Shown in pieces: positions 42,697-52,051 of a DNA stretch of 64,000 bases. The notes beneath the pieces are model-generated. The model had not been told where the DNA came from. It made no database searches and saw only the letters and a list, made by a program, of their open reading frames with translations. Both the position numbers and the translations under genes were made by a program. The DNA comes from Achromobacter pulmonis. Its GTDB lineage: Bacteria > Pseudomonadota > Gammaproteobacteria > Burkholderiales > Burkholderiaceae_B. Where the stretch lies: positions 79,785-143,784 of the forward strand of contig NZ_CADIJV010000012.1 in assembly GCF_902859765.1 (NCBI RefSeq), written 5' to 3'. How positions within the stretch are numbered: position 1 is the stretch's first letter; each line of letters starts with the position of its first letter.

Positions 42697-42710
42697 CAGG
42701 GATTTCCCTG
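42697..42710. promoter_or_regulatory. Perfect 14-bp palindrome in the pxpA-lysR gap
   Basis: CAGGGATTTCCCTG (6-bp arms, 2-bp centre) lies midway between pxpA and lysR and may be a second regulator site. Confidence 0.35.
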
Positions 42711-42761
42711 AGATTCGCTGCACCCCTGTGATGCGGATAAACAGATATTCTGGTGGATGAC

Positions 42762-42778
42762 TATCTATTAATCAGATA
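42762..42778. promoter_or_regulatory. LysR-type operator candidate (T-N11-A)
   Basis: TATCT-ATTAATC-AGATA contains the T-N11-A LysR motif within inverted arms and ends nine bases before the LysR ATG. A half site CAGATATT recurs at 42742-42749, 31 bp upstream. Confidence 0.55.
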
Positions 42779-42786
42779 TTGCCGCC

Positions 42787-43704
42787 ATGTCACTCACCCT
42801 CCGGCAGCTCAAATATTTCGTCGCCGCCGCCGAACTCGGACAGATATCGCAGGCAGCCATCCAGTTGGCGATCTCGCAATCGGCCGTCACCACGGCGATC
42901 CGCGAACTCGAGGACATCGTCGGCTCGCCGCTGTTCCTGCGCAGCGCCAGCGGGGTGGCGCTGACCGAGACCGGGCGCGGCTTCCTCAACCATGCCTACA
43001 ACATCCTGTCGTCGGTCGACGAGGCGCTGCGCATGCCCAGCGCCGATGGGCGCGAAAGCGGGCGCCTGCTGCTGGCGGCGTCCTACACCGTGATTGGCTA
43101 TTTCCTGCCCTATCACCTGCAGCGCCTGTCGCAGCTCTATCCGAACCTGGACATCCAACTGCACGAGCTGAACCGCAACGCCATCGAGGAAGGCCTGATC
43201 GCGCACCGCTACGACATGGCGGTGCTGCTGACCTCGAACGTGGTGAACCCGGAACTGGCGGTCGAGCACTTCTTCGGCTCGCCGCGGCGGCTGTGGGTGG
43301 CGGCGCGCCATCCGCTGCTGGCGCGCGACACCGTGACGCTGGAAGACGTGGCCCACGAGCCATTCATCATGCTGACCGTCGACGAGGCCGCGCATACCGC
43401 ATTGCGCTACTGGAGCGAGACGCCGTTCCGCCCGGACGTGCGCCTGCGCACGTCGTCGGTCGAGGCGGTGCGCAGCATGGTGGCTAACGGCGGCGGCGTG
43501 GCGGTGCTGTCGGACATGGTCTATCGCCCCTGGTCACTGGAAGGCCGCCGCATCGAGACCATCCAGTTGAAGGACCCGATTCCGCCGATGAACGTGGGGC
43601 TGGCATGGCGCAAGGGCGCCGAGGTCACCGGACCCATGCGCGCCGTGCGCGACTATTTCCGCCATGCGTATGCGGTGCCGCGCGGCACCGACACCCTGCG
43701 CTGA
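42787..43704 (+). CDS. LysR family regulator of the pxp-like cluster
   Basis: A 305-aa LysR regulator. The N-terminal helix-turn-helix (about residues 1-60; MSLTLRQLKYFVAAAELGQISQAAIQLAISQSAVTTAI) is followed by a periplasmic-binding-like effector domain (about 90-295). It is divergent from pxpA, the classical layout for LysR control, with a T-N11-A dyad just upstream of its own start. The effector is probably the cluster's substrate or product. Confidence 0.92.
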   Translation: MSLTLRQLKYFVAAAELGQISQAAIQLAISQSAVTTAIRELEDIVGSPLFLRSASGVALTETGRGFLNHAYNILSSVDEALRMPSADGRESGRLLLAASYTVIGYFLPYHLQRLSQLYPNLDIQLHELNRNAIEEGLIAHRYDMAVLLTSNVVNPELAVEHFFGSPRRLWVAARHPLLARDTVTLEDVAHEPFIMLTVDEAAHTALRYWSETPFRPDVRLRTSSVEAVRSMVANGGGVAVLSDMVYRPWSLEGRRIETIQLKDPIPPMNVGLAWRKGAEVTGPMRAVRDYFRHAYAVPRGTDTLR

Positions 43705-43834
43705 GTCCGATTCAGCGCGCAGTTGTGGCGCAGCAACCACGCGCCATGTCCCCGCTTGATACACGTCAAGACCGGCTTTTCCCGCCTCTGCGAACCTGAG
43801 TGCCTGCATTCACGCAATACACGGAGAGAGGAAA

Positions 43835-44476
43835 ATGTTCGCGATGTATCGGCGCACCCGCGCCCTGGCCCTGGCCACTGCCTGCGGCGCCACCCTGATG
43901 CTTGCCGCCCCCGCCCACGCCCACGAAGCCGGCGATATCCTGTTCCGGGTCGGCGCCACCCAGGTGCGTCCCGCGTCCAACAACGGCACGGTGCTCGACG
44001 GCAGCGTCAAGCTCGACGCCAGCAACAACGTGCGCCCCAGCTTCACGCTGGCCTACATGGCCACGCGCAACATCGGCATCGAGCTGCTGGGCGCCTGGCC
44101 GTTCCAGCACGACGTGCGCGGCAGCGGCCTGGGCAAGATCGGTTCCAGCAAGCAGCTGCCGCCGACACTCAGCCTGCAATGGCATATCCTGCCCGACAGC
44201 ATGGTCCAGCCGTACATCGGCGTGGGCATCAACTACACCAAGTTCTTCGACACCAAGGCCGAGGGCGCGCTCAAGGGTTCCGACCTGAAGATGGGCGATT
44301 CCTGGGGCGTGGCCGCGCAACTGGGCGCGGACATCAAGATCAATGAACGCTGGTTCATGAACGCCGACATCCGCTACATCGACATCAAGTCGAAGGTGAA
44401 GCTCAACGGCGAGCACATCGGCACCGCCCGCATCAACCCGTGGGTCGCCACGCTGGGCGTCGGCTACCGCTTCTGA
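43835..44476 (+). CDS. ompW: OmpW family outer-membrane protein
   Basis: A 213-aa eight-stranded beta-barrel protein. A signal peptide (about residues 1-29, cut after AHA) precedes HEAGDILFRVGATQVRP, typical of OmpW; the C-terminus ends with GVGYRF, whose terminal Phe is the Bam recognition signal. YIGVGINYTKFFD is a conserved strand. OmpW channels small hydrophobic molecules and responds to redox state in other bacteria. GAGAGG precedes the ATG. Confidence 0.94.
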   Translation: MFAMYRRTRALALATACGATLMLAAPAHAHEAGDILFRVGATQVRPASNNGTVLDGSVKLDASNNVRPSFTLAYMATRNIGIELLGAWPFQHDVRGSGLGKIGSSKQLPPTLSLQWHILPDSMVQPYIGVGINYTKFFDTKAEGALKGSDLKMGDSWGVAAQLGADIKINERWFMNADIRYIDIKSKVKLNGEHIGTARINPWVATLGVGYRF

Positions 44477-44493
44477 TCGCCTCCCGCCCCAGG

Positions 44494-45366
44494 CTACTGG
44501 CGCCGCTGCGCCAGTAGTTGCCGCAACGCCTGCAATGCAGGCGTTTCGTCGTCTGCGCGCCAGATCAATCGCGTCTGCGCACGGCCGTGTTTGCCGGACA
44601 GCGGCGTCACGCGCAGCGACGGCTCCGCGCCCAGCAGCGCCAGCACCGAGCGCGGCACGATCGCCACGCCCGAACCCGCCGCCACGCATGCGACGATGGC
44701 GTGGTACGACGCGAACTCCATCACCTTGCCCGGCGCCACGCCATCCTGGCCGAACCATGATTCGAGGATGCGGCGATACGAGCAGCCCGCGGCGAACGCG
44801 ATCACGCTACGCTCGCCCACATCCTTGGGGCCATGGATCGCGGGCCAGGCCAGCGGCGAGATCAGGGCCAGCTCTTCGTCGAACGCCGGCTGCTGCGCCA
44901 ACCCTTGCGACTCGAACGGCTGCGCCACGAACGCGGCCTCGATCTCGTAGTTGCGCACCATGGCGGCCAGCGCGCCCGAGGTGCCCGTCACCAGCTCGAT
45001 ACGCACCTGCGGCCAGGCCGCGTGATAGGCCGCCAGGATCGGCGGCAGGCGCGCCGCGGCCGTGCTTTCCATAGTGCCAAGCCGCAGCAGGCCTTGCGGC
45101 GCGCCGTCGCGCACCGCCGCCTGGGCCTCGGCCGACAGGCGCAGCAACCGGTCGGCGTAGGACAGCAGCACGCGCCCCTGTTCCGACAGCACCAGACGCC
45201 GGTTCTGGCGCCGGAACAACGGCGCCTCCAGCGAGGCTTCCAACTGCTTCAGGCGCGTGGACACATTCGACTGCACCCGGTTCAAGTGGGCGGCGGCGCG
45301 CGCCACGCCGCCCTGTTCGGCCACGGCCTTGAAGATCTGCAGCGCGTCGAGGTCCAAGTTTCTCAT
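44494..45366 (-). CDS. LysR family transcriptional regulator
   Basis: A 290-aa LysR regulator with N-terminal helix-turn-helix (MRNLDLDALQIFKAVAEQGGVARAAAHLNRVQSNVSTRL, residues 1-39) and effector domain. It is divergent from the YbfB/YjiJ-type MFS gene, with a palindrome between them, and probably controls it. The start at 45366 gives the family's standard N-terminus. Confidence 0.92.
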   Translation of the reverse strand: MRNLDLDALQIFKAVAEQGGVARAAAHLNRVQSNVSTRLKQLEASLEAPLFRRQNRRLVLSEQGRVLLSYADRLLRLSAEAQAAVRDGAPQGLLRLGTMESTAAARLPPILAAYHAAWPQVRIELVTGTSGALAAMVRNYEIEAAFVAQPFESQGLAQQPAFDEELALISPLAWPAIHGPKDVGERSVIAFAAGCSYRRILESWFGQDGVAPGKVMEFASYHAIVACVAAGSGVAIVPRSVLALLGAEPSLRVTPLSGKHGRAQTRLIWRADDETPALQALRQLLAQRRQ

Positions 45367-45369
45367 TTC

Positions 45370-45385
45370 AAGAACTCTAGTTCTT
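45370..45385. promoter_or_regulatory. Palindromic operator candidate between lysR and MFS
   Basis: AAGAACT-CT-AGTTCTT, a dyad with 7-bp arms, lies directly upstream of the LysR start in the 65-bp gap shared with the divergent MFS gene. Confidence 0.5.
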
Positions 45386-45431
45386 AATAATTCACTATTC
45401 AAGATATGAGTACAGCCGTAGAGTGGGAGCC

Positions 45432-46652
45432 ATGTCAAGCGCTATCTCCCCTGATCCCGCCCGCCCGCGCGGCGCCCTCGCCCTGGCCTTGCCGGCCGCG
45501 CTGGCGCTGGCCGCCGCCATGGGTATCGGCCGCTTCGCCTTCACGCCGATCTGGCCGTTGATGGCGCAGGAAGCCGGCCTGTCGCTGGCGCAGGGCAGTT
45601 GGCTGGCCTCGGCCAATTACGCCGGCTATCTGCTGGGTGCGTTGGCCGCCGCCGCGCGGCCGCCACGCCATCCGCGCGCCACGCTGGCCGCCAGCCTGCT
45701 GGCCGTGGCGCTGCTGACGCTGGCCATGCCTTGGTGCCATGGCGTCCTGGCCTGGAGCCTGCTGCGGCTGGCGGCGGGCTACGGCAGCGCCAGCGCTTTC
45801 ATCTGCGTGGCCGCGACGCGGCGCGTGGGTCCCGGCGACCCGCGCGCGCCGGCGGTGGCAGCCATCACCTACGCCGGGGTCGGCGCCGGCATCGCGCTGA
45901 CAGGCCTGGCCTGTCTGGCGCTGATGGCCGCAGGCGCCGGCGCCAATGCCAACTGGACCGCGCTGGGCGCGCTGACCCTGGCGCTGTCGACACTGGCCTG
46001 GGCCGGCCTGAAACAGCCGGCGGCGGCCCGCCCGCAGGGCGCCGCGCCGGCCCCGGGGCCGCTGCCGCCGGGCCTGGGCCGGCTGGCGTTGCATTACGGC
46101 GTGTTCGGCGCCGGCTACATCATCCCCGCCACCTTCCTGCCGGCCATGGCGCGCGAGATCATCCCCGATCCCGCGGTGTTCGGCTGGGCTTGGCCGCTGT
46201 TCGGCCTGGCCGCCGCGCTGTCCTGCCTGCTGGCCCCGCGCGTGGCCCGGGCCCGCGACGACAAGACGGTGTGGCGCGGCGCGCAGGCGCTGATGGCGCT
46301 GGGCATGCTGGCTGTCGCGCTGTGGCACAACATCACCGCCGTCATTGTCGCGGCGCTGCTGGTCGGCGGCACATTCATGGTCATTACACAATCGGGCATG
46401 CTGGTGGCCCAGCGCCTGGCCGGGGCCGCCGCGCCGCGGGCCGCCGCCGTGATGACCTCGGCGTTCGCCGCCGGGCAGATCGTGGGGCCGCTGCTGGCCT
46501 CGGGCGCCGCGCGCTGGGGCGCGACGCTGCCGCAGGTGCTGGCCGGCGGCGCGGTCCTGTTGGCGCTGTCGGCCTGGCGCTTGGGAAAAATCAGCGCCGC
46601 GGGCAGCAACGCTGGGCATAATGCGATGGGTTCCCAGGAACCACCACATTAA
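45432..46652 (+). CDS. YbfB/YjiJ family MFS transporter
   Basis: A 406-aa inner-membrane transporter with about 12 helices. The start of helix 1, MGIGRFAFTPIWPLM (about residues 31-45), is the hallmark of the YbfB/YjiJ family, whose substrates are mostly unknown. The ATG at 45432 is used; a GTG three codons earlier is possible. Probably controlled by the divergent LysR. It ends 20 bp before the Bug receptor. Confidence 0.85.
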   Translation: MSSAISPDPARPRGALALALPAALALAAAMGIGRFAFTPIWPLMAQEAGLSLAQGSWLASANYAGYLLGALAAAARPPRHPRATLAASLLAVALLTLAMPWCHGVLAWSLLRLAAGYGSASAFICVAATRRVGPGDPRAPAVAAITYAGVGAGIALTGLACLALMAAGAGANANWTALGALTLALSTLAWAGLKQPAAARPQGAAPAPGPLPPGLGRLALHYGVFGAGYIIPATFLPAMAREIIPDPAVFGWAWPLFGLAAALSCLLAPRVARARDDKTVWRGAQALMALGMLAVALWHNITAVIVAALLVGGTFMVITQSGMLVAQRLAGAAAPRAAAVMTSAFAAGQIVGPLLASGAARWGATLPQVLAGGAVLLALSAWRLGKISAAGSNAGHNAMGSQEPPH

Positions 46653-46672
46653 GAATGAGGAGTCACCCCAGC

Positions 46673-47650
46673 ATGAAATCGTTCCGTCCCCTGATCGCCG
46701 CCCTGGCTACCTGCGCCGCCCTCGGCGGCACCGCCCAGGCCCAAGCCACCGACTGGCCCACCAAGCCCATCACCATGATCGTGCCCTACGCGCCGGGCGG
46801 CTTCGCCGACACCCGCGTGCGCCTGCTGGCGCGCAAGCTGGGCGAGTCGCTGGGCCAGCCGATCGTGGTCGAGAACAAGGCGGGCGCGGGCGGCGTGGTC
46901 GGCACCAACCTGATCGCCAAGGCCGCCCCCGACGGCTACACCATCGGCACCGGCAACCTGGCGCCGATGGCGGTCAACCCGTCGTTGATGAAGGACATGC
47001 CGTACGACCCGCAAAAGGACCTGGCCCCCATCATCCTGATCGAAACCAGCCCGCTGGTGCTGAGCGTCAACAACGAGCTGCCGGTCAAGTCCCTGGCCGA
47101 CCTGATCGCCCTGGCCAAGAAACAGCCAGGCAAGCTGTCGTTCGGCTCGTCCGGCGTGGGCGGCGCGCACCACCTGTCCGGCGAAATGTTCCGCGAACAG
47201 GCCAAGATCGACATCGTGCACGTCCCCTACAAGGGGGGCAGCCTGGCCGCGACCGACCTGATGGGCGGCCATATCTCGATGATGTTCGAGATGGGGTATT
47301 CGGCGCTGCCCGCCATCCAGGGCAAGAAGATCCACCCGATCGCGGTGACGTCGGCCCAGCGTCTGGCGGTGCTGCCGGACGTGCCGACCATGGCCGAATC
47401 CGGCCTGCCGGGCTTCGAGTCGTACAACTGGCAGGGCATCGTCGCCCCCGCCGGCACGCCGGCGCCCATCATCGCCAAGCTCAACACCGAATTCAACCGC
47501 ATCCTGAAGGAAGCGGACGTGCAAAAGGCCATCGCCGACACCGGCAGCCAGGCCGGCGGCGGCACGCCCGAGGAATTCGGCGCCTTCATCAAGAATGAAA
47601 CGGCCAAGTGGGCGCAGGTCATCAAGGCTGGAAACATCCAGCTCCAGTAA
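46673..47650 (+). CDS. Bug-type tripartite tricarboxylate transporter substrate-binding protein
   Basis: A 325-aa periplasmic receptor. The signal peptide (about residues 1-24, cut after AQA) is followed by the Bug motif WPTKPITMIVPYAPGGFADTRVRLLARKL; SSGVGGAHHLSGEMF and VPYKGGSLAATDLMGG are conserved ligand-pocket blocks. Bordetella-type genomes carry many such receptors, usually for carboxylates, without adjacent membrane subunits, as here. It lies between an MFS gene and a nitronate monooxygenase-like gene. Confidence 0.93.
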   Translation: MKSFRPLIAALATCAALGGTAQAQATDWPTKPITMIVPYAPGGFADTRVRLLARKLGESLGQPIVVENKAGAGGVVGTNLIAKAAPDGYTIGTGNLAPMAVNPSLMKDMPYDPQKDLAPIILIETSPLVLSVNNELPVKSLADLIALAKKQPGKLSFGSSGVGGAHHLSGEMFREQAKIDIVHVPYKGGSLAATDLMGGHISMMFEMGYSALPAIQGKKIHPIAVTSAQRLAVLPDVPTMAESGLPGFESYNWQGIVAPAGTPAPIIAKLNTEFNRILKEADVQKAIADTGSQAGGGTPEEFGAFIKNETAKWAQVIKAGNIQLQ

Positions 47651-47669
47651 ACCAACCAGGAGTATCCCC

Positions 47670-48731
47670 ATGACATCCCGCCTGCTCGACCGGCTCCCGC
47701 TCGACCACCCCATCATCCAGGCGCCCATGGCGGGCGGCGCGACGACGGTGGAACTGGTGTCGGAGGCGTCGAAGGCGGGGGGTCTGGGTTCCCTCGGGGC
47801 CGCCTATATGAGCCCTGAACAGATCGAGGCGGCCGTCGCCGCGATCCGCCAGCGCACCGACCGGCCATTCGCCATCAACCTGTTCGCCACGGTCCCCGAG
47901 GCCGCATTCACGGGCGATGCCAGCCGCATGCTGGCGCTGCTGGCGCGCTACCATGCCCAGCTCGGCCTGCCGCCCCCCGTGGCGCCCGGGCCGCAACCCG
48001 ACCCGCTGCCCGGCCAGATCGAGGCAGTGCTGCGGCTGCGTCCGGCCGTCTTCAGCTTCACCTTCGGTCGCATGCCGGCCGCCGCACTGACGCGCTGCCG
48101 CGAACTGGGCATCCTGACGGTCGGCACCGCCACCACCGTGCGCGAGGCGGTAGCGCTGCAACAGGACGGAGTCGATGCCATCGTGGCCCAGGGCGCCGAG
48201 GCAGGCGGGCATCGCGGCACCTTCCTGGACGATTTCGAGCATTCGCTGATCGGCACCATGGCCCTGGTGCCGCAGATGGCCGACGCGGTGTCGGTCCCGG
48301 TGATCGCCTCGGGCGGCATCATGGATGGCCGCGGCATCGCCGCCGCGCTGGCCCTGGGCGCCGCCGCGGCGCAAATGGGGACGGCCTTCCTGGCCACCGA
48401 TGAAGCCGGTATCGGCGAGGCCTACAAGGCGGTGCTGCCGGCCTCCCGGCCGGAACAATCGCGCATCACCCGGGCCTTTTCCGGCCGGCCGGCGCGCGGG
48501 ATCGTAAACGCCTTCATGCGCGACGCCGACCAACTATCAGACGATATCCTGCCATACCCGCTGCAAAACGCCCTGACCCGGCCGATGCGCACCGCTGGCG
48601 GCAAGGCTGGCAATATTGCCGTCCTGTCGCTGTGGGCCGGGCAGGGCGCGCCCCTGGCACGCCGCGAAAGCACCGCTGCCCTGATGGCACGGCTGGTACG
48701 CGAGACGGCCGCCGCGCGCGGCCACGCCTGA
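47670..48731 (+). CDS. Nitronate monooxygenase-like FMN enzyme
   Basis: A 353-aa TIM-barrel flavoprotein. It has the N-terminal IIQAPMAGGATT (about residues 15-26), the catalytic-His motif AQGAEAGGHRG (about 174-184) and the FMN phosphate site ASGGIMDGRG followed by ALGAAAAQMGTAFL. These enzymes oxidise nitronates such as propionate 3-nitronate, though many homologues act on other substrates. AGGAG precedes the ATG. Probably in one transcript with the Bug receptor, 19 bp upstream. Confidence 0.88.
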   Translation: MTSRLLDRLPLDHPIIQAPMAGGATTVELVSEASKAGGLGSLGAAYMSPEQIEAAVAAIRQRTDRPFAINLFATVPEAAFTGDASRMLALLARYHAQLGLPPPVAPGPQPDPLPGQIEAVLRLRPAVFSFTFGRMPAAALTRCRELGILTVGTATTVREAVALQQDGVDAIVAQGAEAGGHRGTFLDDFEHSLIGTMALVPQMADAVSVPVIASGGIMDGRGIAAALALGAAAAQMGTAFLATDEAGIGEAYKAVLPASRPEQSRITRAFSGRPARGIVNAFMRDADQLSDDILPYPLQNALTRPMRTAGGKAGNIAVLSLWAGQGAPLARRESTAALMARLVRETAAARGHA

Positions 48732-49005
48732 CACCGCCGCGGCGGGGTGGGAACGGGCCGGGACGGCTCGGATTGTTCCTAATGGCGAAAACACTGTTCC
48801 ACGAACAGGCATATCCCACTGCGGTGACAATTGGTCGGGCTACAATGGCCCCTCGCCGCCGGGTGCGACTGGTTTTTCCGCGTCCCCGGCATATGAGTAA
48901 CAGGGCGCTTCCCGACGCAGCCCGTCTCGCTCGCGCCGGCCGGATTCCCGCCCCGCACGAGCGCGGCGGCAGGGCATCCGCCACCGAAACACCCGTTTGT
49001 TGCCC
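48732..49005. promoter_or_regulatory. Upstream region of the mla operon
   Basis: A 274-bp gap with a TACAAT -10 candidate at 48841-48846 lacking a clear -35, and a dyad CTGTTC-CAC-GAACAG at 48794-48808. No small gene is supported. Confidence 0.35.
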
Positions 49006-49842
49006 ATGCCCGATCAAACCCGCAGCACCCCGGAATTCGCCCTGCGCCTGGAAGGTGTGGCGCTAGGCTACGGCGATTTCACCGTCTTGCGCGACATTTC
49101 CATGGAAGCGCGTCCGGGCCAGGTGGTCGCCATCATGGGCGGCTCGGGCTCGGGCAAGACCACGCTGCTGCGGGCCGCCACCGGCCAGCTCACCGCGCAA
49201 CAAGGCACGGTGCGGGCGTTCGGCCAGGACATCGCCCAGGCCACGCCGGCCGGGTTGCAGTCCCTGCGCAAGCGCATGGGCGTGCTGTTCCAGCAGGGCG
49301 CGCTGTTCACCGACCTGAACGTGTTCGAAAACGTCGCCTTCCCGCTGCGCGAACATACCAGCCTGGCCGAATCCGAGATCACCACCCGCGTGCTGGACAA
49401 GCTCGACGCCGTCGGCCTGCGCGCCGCCGCCCACCTGAAGGTGGCCGAGATCTCCGGCGGCATGGCGCGCCGGGTGGCGCTGGCCCGCGCGATCGTGCTG
49501 GAGCCCGAACTCATTCTGTACGACGAGCCCTTCGCCGGCCTCGATCCGATTTCGCTGGGCATCACCGCCCGCCTGATCCGCAGCCTGGCCGACCGCCTGG
49601 GCTGCGCCTCGGTGCTCATCACCCACGACGTGCACGAGTCGTTCGCCATCGCCGACCAGGTCTATCTGGTGGGACAGGGCCAACTCAAGGCCGCCGGCAC
49701 GCCGGACAGCCTGTCGTCCTCGCCGGACCCCTACGTGCAGCAATTCCTCAAGGGCGAACCCGACGGCCCGGTCGCGTTCCAGTATCCCGAAACGCCGGCT
49801 TTCCAGAAGTGGCTTTCGCAACAACAAGGGCGCAAGGCATGA
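49006..49842 (+). CDS. mlaF: Phospholipid transport ATP-binding protein MlaF
   Basis: A 278-aa ABC ATPase. Walker A is GGSGSGKTT (about residues 46-54), the signature is [14 protein letters not shown] (about 148-161), and Walker B is [13 protein letters not shown]. It powers lipid transfer between inner and outer membrane through the MlaE channel. The ATG at 49006 is used; a TTG three codons earlier is possible. The next gene overlaps its stop codon as ATGA. Confidence 0.94.
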   Translation: MPDQTRSTPEFALRLEGVALGYGDFTVLRDISMEARPGQVVAIMGGSGSGKTTLLRAATGQLTAQQGTVRAFGQDIAQATPAGLQSLRKRMGVLFQQGALFTDLNVFENVAFPLREHTSLAESEITTRVLDKLDAVGLRAAAHLKVAEISGGMARRVALARAIVLEPELILYDEPFAGLDPISLGITARLIRSLADRLGCASVLITHDVHESFAIADQVYLVGQGQLKAAGTPDSLSSSPDPYVQQFLKGEPDGPVAFQYPETPAFQKWLSQQQGRKA

Positions 49843-50627
49843 GCGGATCCAACAACGCCGTGGGCGCGCTGGGCGGCTGGGTACGCACCCGCATCGCCGG
49901 CATCGGCTACTTCACCCGGTTCTTCGGCGCCATGCTGGCGCGCAGCGGCATCGCGCTGTCGCGGCCGCGGCTGGTGTCGCAGCAAGTCCATTTCATCGGC
50001 AACTACTCGCTGCTGATCATCGCCGTGTCCGGCATGTTCGTGGGCTTCGTGCTGGGCCTGCAGGGTTACTACACGCTGAACCGCTACGGCGCCGAGGAAT
50101 CGCTCGGCCTGCTGGTGGCGCTGTCGCTGGTGCGCGAACTGGGCCCGGTGGTCACCGCGCTGCTGTTCGCCGGGCGCGCCGGCACCTCCCTGACCGCCGA
50201 GATCGGGCTGATGAAGGCCGGCGAGCAGCTGTCGGCCATGGAAGTCATGGCGGTCGACCCGATGCGGCGTGTGCTGGTGCCGCGCCTGTGGGGCGGCATC
50301 ATCGCCATGCCGATCCTGGCCGCCGTGTTCTCCATGGTGGGCATCATGGGCGGCTGGGTGGTCGGGGTGCTGATGATCGGCGTGGACGCCGGCGCCTTCT
50401 GGTCGCAGATGCAAGGCGGCGTCGATGTCTGGGACGACGTCGCCAACGGCGTCATCAAAAGCCTGGTGTTCGGCGTCACGGTGACGCTGGTTGCGCTGTA
50501 CGAGGGCTGGCAGGCCAAGCCCACGCCCGAGGGCGTCGCCCGCGCCACCACCCGTACGGTCGTGGTGGGTTCGCTGGCGGTGCTGGGGCTGGACTTCCTG
50601 CTCACCGCCTTGATGTTTGGAAACTGA
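49839..50627 (+). CDS. mlaE: Phospholipid transport permease MlaE
   Basis: A 262-aa inner-membrane protein of the MlaE/permease family, with conserved [41 protein letters not shown] (about residues 100-140), which contacts MlaF. The ATG at 49839 overlaps the mlaF stop (ATGA), fixing the start. Confidence 0.95.
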   Translation: MSGSNNAVGALGGWVRTRIAGIGYFTRFFGAMLARSGIALSRPRLVSQQVHFIGNYSLLIIAVSGMFVGFVLGLQGYYTLNRYGAEESLGLLVALSLVRELGPVVTALLFAGRAGTSLTAEIGLMKAGEQLSAMEVMAVDPMRRVLVPRLWGGIIAMPILAAVFSMVGIMGGWVVGVLMIGVDAGAFWSQMQGGVDVWDDVANGVIKSLVFGVTVTLVALYEGWQAKPTPEGVARATTRTVVVGSLAVLGLDFLLTALMFGN

Positions 50628-50640
50628 TTACGGATCGATC

Positions 50641-51120
50641 ATGTCTCGTGAAAAAACCGATTTCTGGGTAGGCCTGTTCGTCTTGCTGGGCGCGGCCGCG
50701 CTGGCGTTCCTGGCGTTGCGCGCCGGCAACTTGAGCACCTTTTCTTTCGCGCCCACCTATACGCTGACGGCCAATTTCGATAACGTAGGCGGCCTCAAGG
50801 TGCGGGCCCCCGTGAAAAGCGCCGGGGTCGTGGTGGGACGGATCGCCAAGATTTCCTTTGACGACAAGACCTTCCAGGCGGTGGTCGCGATCAACCTGGA
50901 GACCGCCTACCAGTTTCCCAAGGACTCTTCCGCCGCCATTCTCACGTCTGGCCTGCTGGGCGAGCAGTATCTGGGCCTGACGCCGGGAAGCGACGAAAAC
51001 AACCTGGCCGATGGCGGCAAGATCCGCTATACCCAGAGCGCCATCGTGCTGGAACAGCTGATCAGCAAGTTCCTGTATGGGTCGGCCGAGAAGGAAGGCA
51101 CGAAAGCGCCGGCAAATTAA
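50641..51120 (+). CDS. mlaD: Phospholipid transport MCE-domain protein MlaD
   Basis: A 159-aa protein with one N-terminal membrane helix (about residues 9-26) and a single MCE domain (about 39-116, YTLTANFDNVGGLKVRAPVKSAGVVVGRI), which forms the hexameric lipid tunnel on MlaE. The C-terminal helix and short tail (LEQLISKFLYGSAEKEG) close the pore. Length is typical. Confidence 0.95.
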   Translation: MSREKTDFWVGLFVLLGAAALAFLALRAGNLSTFSFAPTYTLTANFDNVGGLKVRAPVKSAGVVVGRIAKISFDDKTFQAVVAINLETAYQFPKDSSAAILTSGLLGEQYLGLTPGSDENNLADGGKIRYTQSAIVLEQLISKFLYGSAEKEGTKAPAN

Positions 51121-51206
51121 AGAGGATCCGTCACGCGCGGCAACAACCCGCCGCTTGACGCACGCTGCAATAAGAATACAAATCTGTTGATAGGGATGCC
51201 CTGATC

Positions 51207-52013
51207 ATGAACAAGAACGCTCTCTCCCGAATCGCCACCATCGCCGCCGCCGGGGCGCTGATGGCGGGTTGCGCCGCGCCGCAACAGCCGGATCCGCGCG
51301 ATCCCTGGGAAGGCTTCAACCGCGGCGTCTACAAGTTCAACGACACCGTCGACCGCGCGGTCTTCAAGCCGGTGGCGCAGGCCTATACCTACGTCACGCC
51401 GGAACCGGTGCGCAGCTGCGTGCACAACATCTTCAGCAACGTCGGCGACCTGTGGTCGGGCACCAACAGCTTCCTGCAGGGCCGCGGCCACGACTTCGTC
51501 AACACGCTCGGCCGTTTCCTGTTCAACACCACCATGGGCGTGGGCGGCTGTTTCGACGTCGCCTCGGCCAACGGCGCGCGCAAGATCCCCAACGACTTCG
51601 GCACCACCCTGGGCGTCTGGGGCTTGGGCCAGGGCCCGTACCTGGTGCTGCCATTCTTCGGCTCGTCCAGCGTGCGCGATGGCGTCGGCCTGATCGGCGA
51701 CTGGCAGGGCCGCATGCATGGCTACATGGGCGTGAGCGCCATCGACAACGTGCCGCTGCGCAACTCGCTGTGGGGCCTGGAAGTGGTCGACACCCGCGCC
51801 AGCCTGCTCAACGCCACCGACACCATCGACCGCGTGGCGCTCGACCCGTACAGCTTCGTGCGCGATGCCTATCTGCAACGCCGTGCCGCCATGGTGAACG
51901 GCCAGCGCGCGGATGACGAATCCAACCTGCCCAACTACGAGGACGACGAGGGCTCCGGCGCCGGCCAGGCCAAGGGCGCCCCCGCCCCCGTGACGAATCC
52001 CGCGACCAAATAA
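51207..52013 (+). CDS. mlaA: Outer-membrane lipoprotein MlaA (VacJ)
   Basis: A 268-aa lipoprotein with lipobox LMAGC (Cys about 22) and the MlaA core (DPWEGFNRGVYKFNDTVDRAVFKPVAQAYTYVTPEPVR, about residues 32-69). It forms a ring in the inner leaflet of the outer membrane that removes misplaced phospholipids. Unlike E. coli, where mlaA is separate, it lies in the same operon, between mlaD and mlaC. The tail is acidic and low-complexity. Confidence 0.95.
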   Translation: MNKNALSRIATIAAAGALMAGCAAPQQPDPRDPWEGFNRGVYKFNDTVDRAVFKPVAQAYTYVTPEPVRSCVHNIFSNVGDLWSGTNSFLQGRGHDFVNTLGRFLFNTTMGVGGCFDVASANGARKIPNDFGTTLGVWGLGQGPYLVLPFFGSSSVRDGVGLIGDWQGRMHGYMGVSAIDNVPLRNSLWGLEVVDTRASLLNATDTIDRVALDPYSFVRDAYLQRRAAMVNGQRADDESNLPNYEDDEGSGAGQAKGAPAPVTNPATK

Positions 52014-52051
52014 GCTGTTGGATCGCGTTTTCAGTACAGCAAGGAGTTTCC

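Noticed and set aside
48794-48808. CTGTTC-CAC-GAACAG as a LexA (SOS) box before mlaF
   Set aside because: The LexA consensus needs CTGT-N8-ACAG; here the spacer is seven bases, and the mla genes are not expected SOS targets. Kept only as an unexplained dyad.
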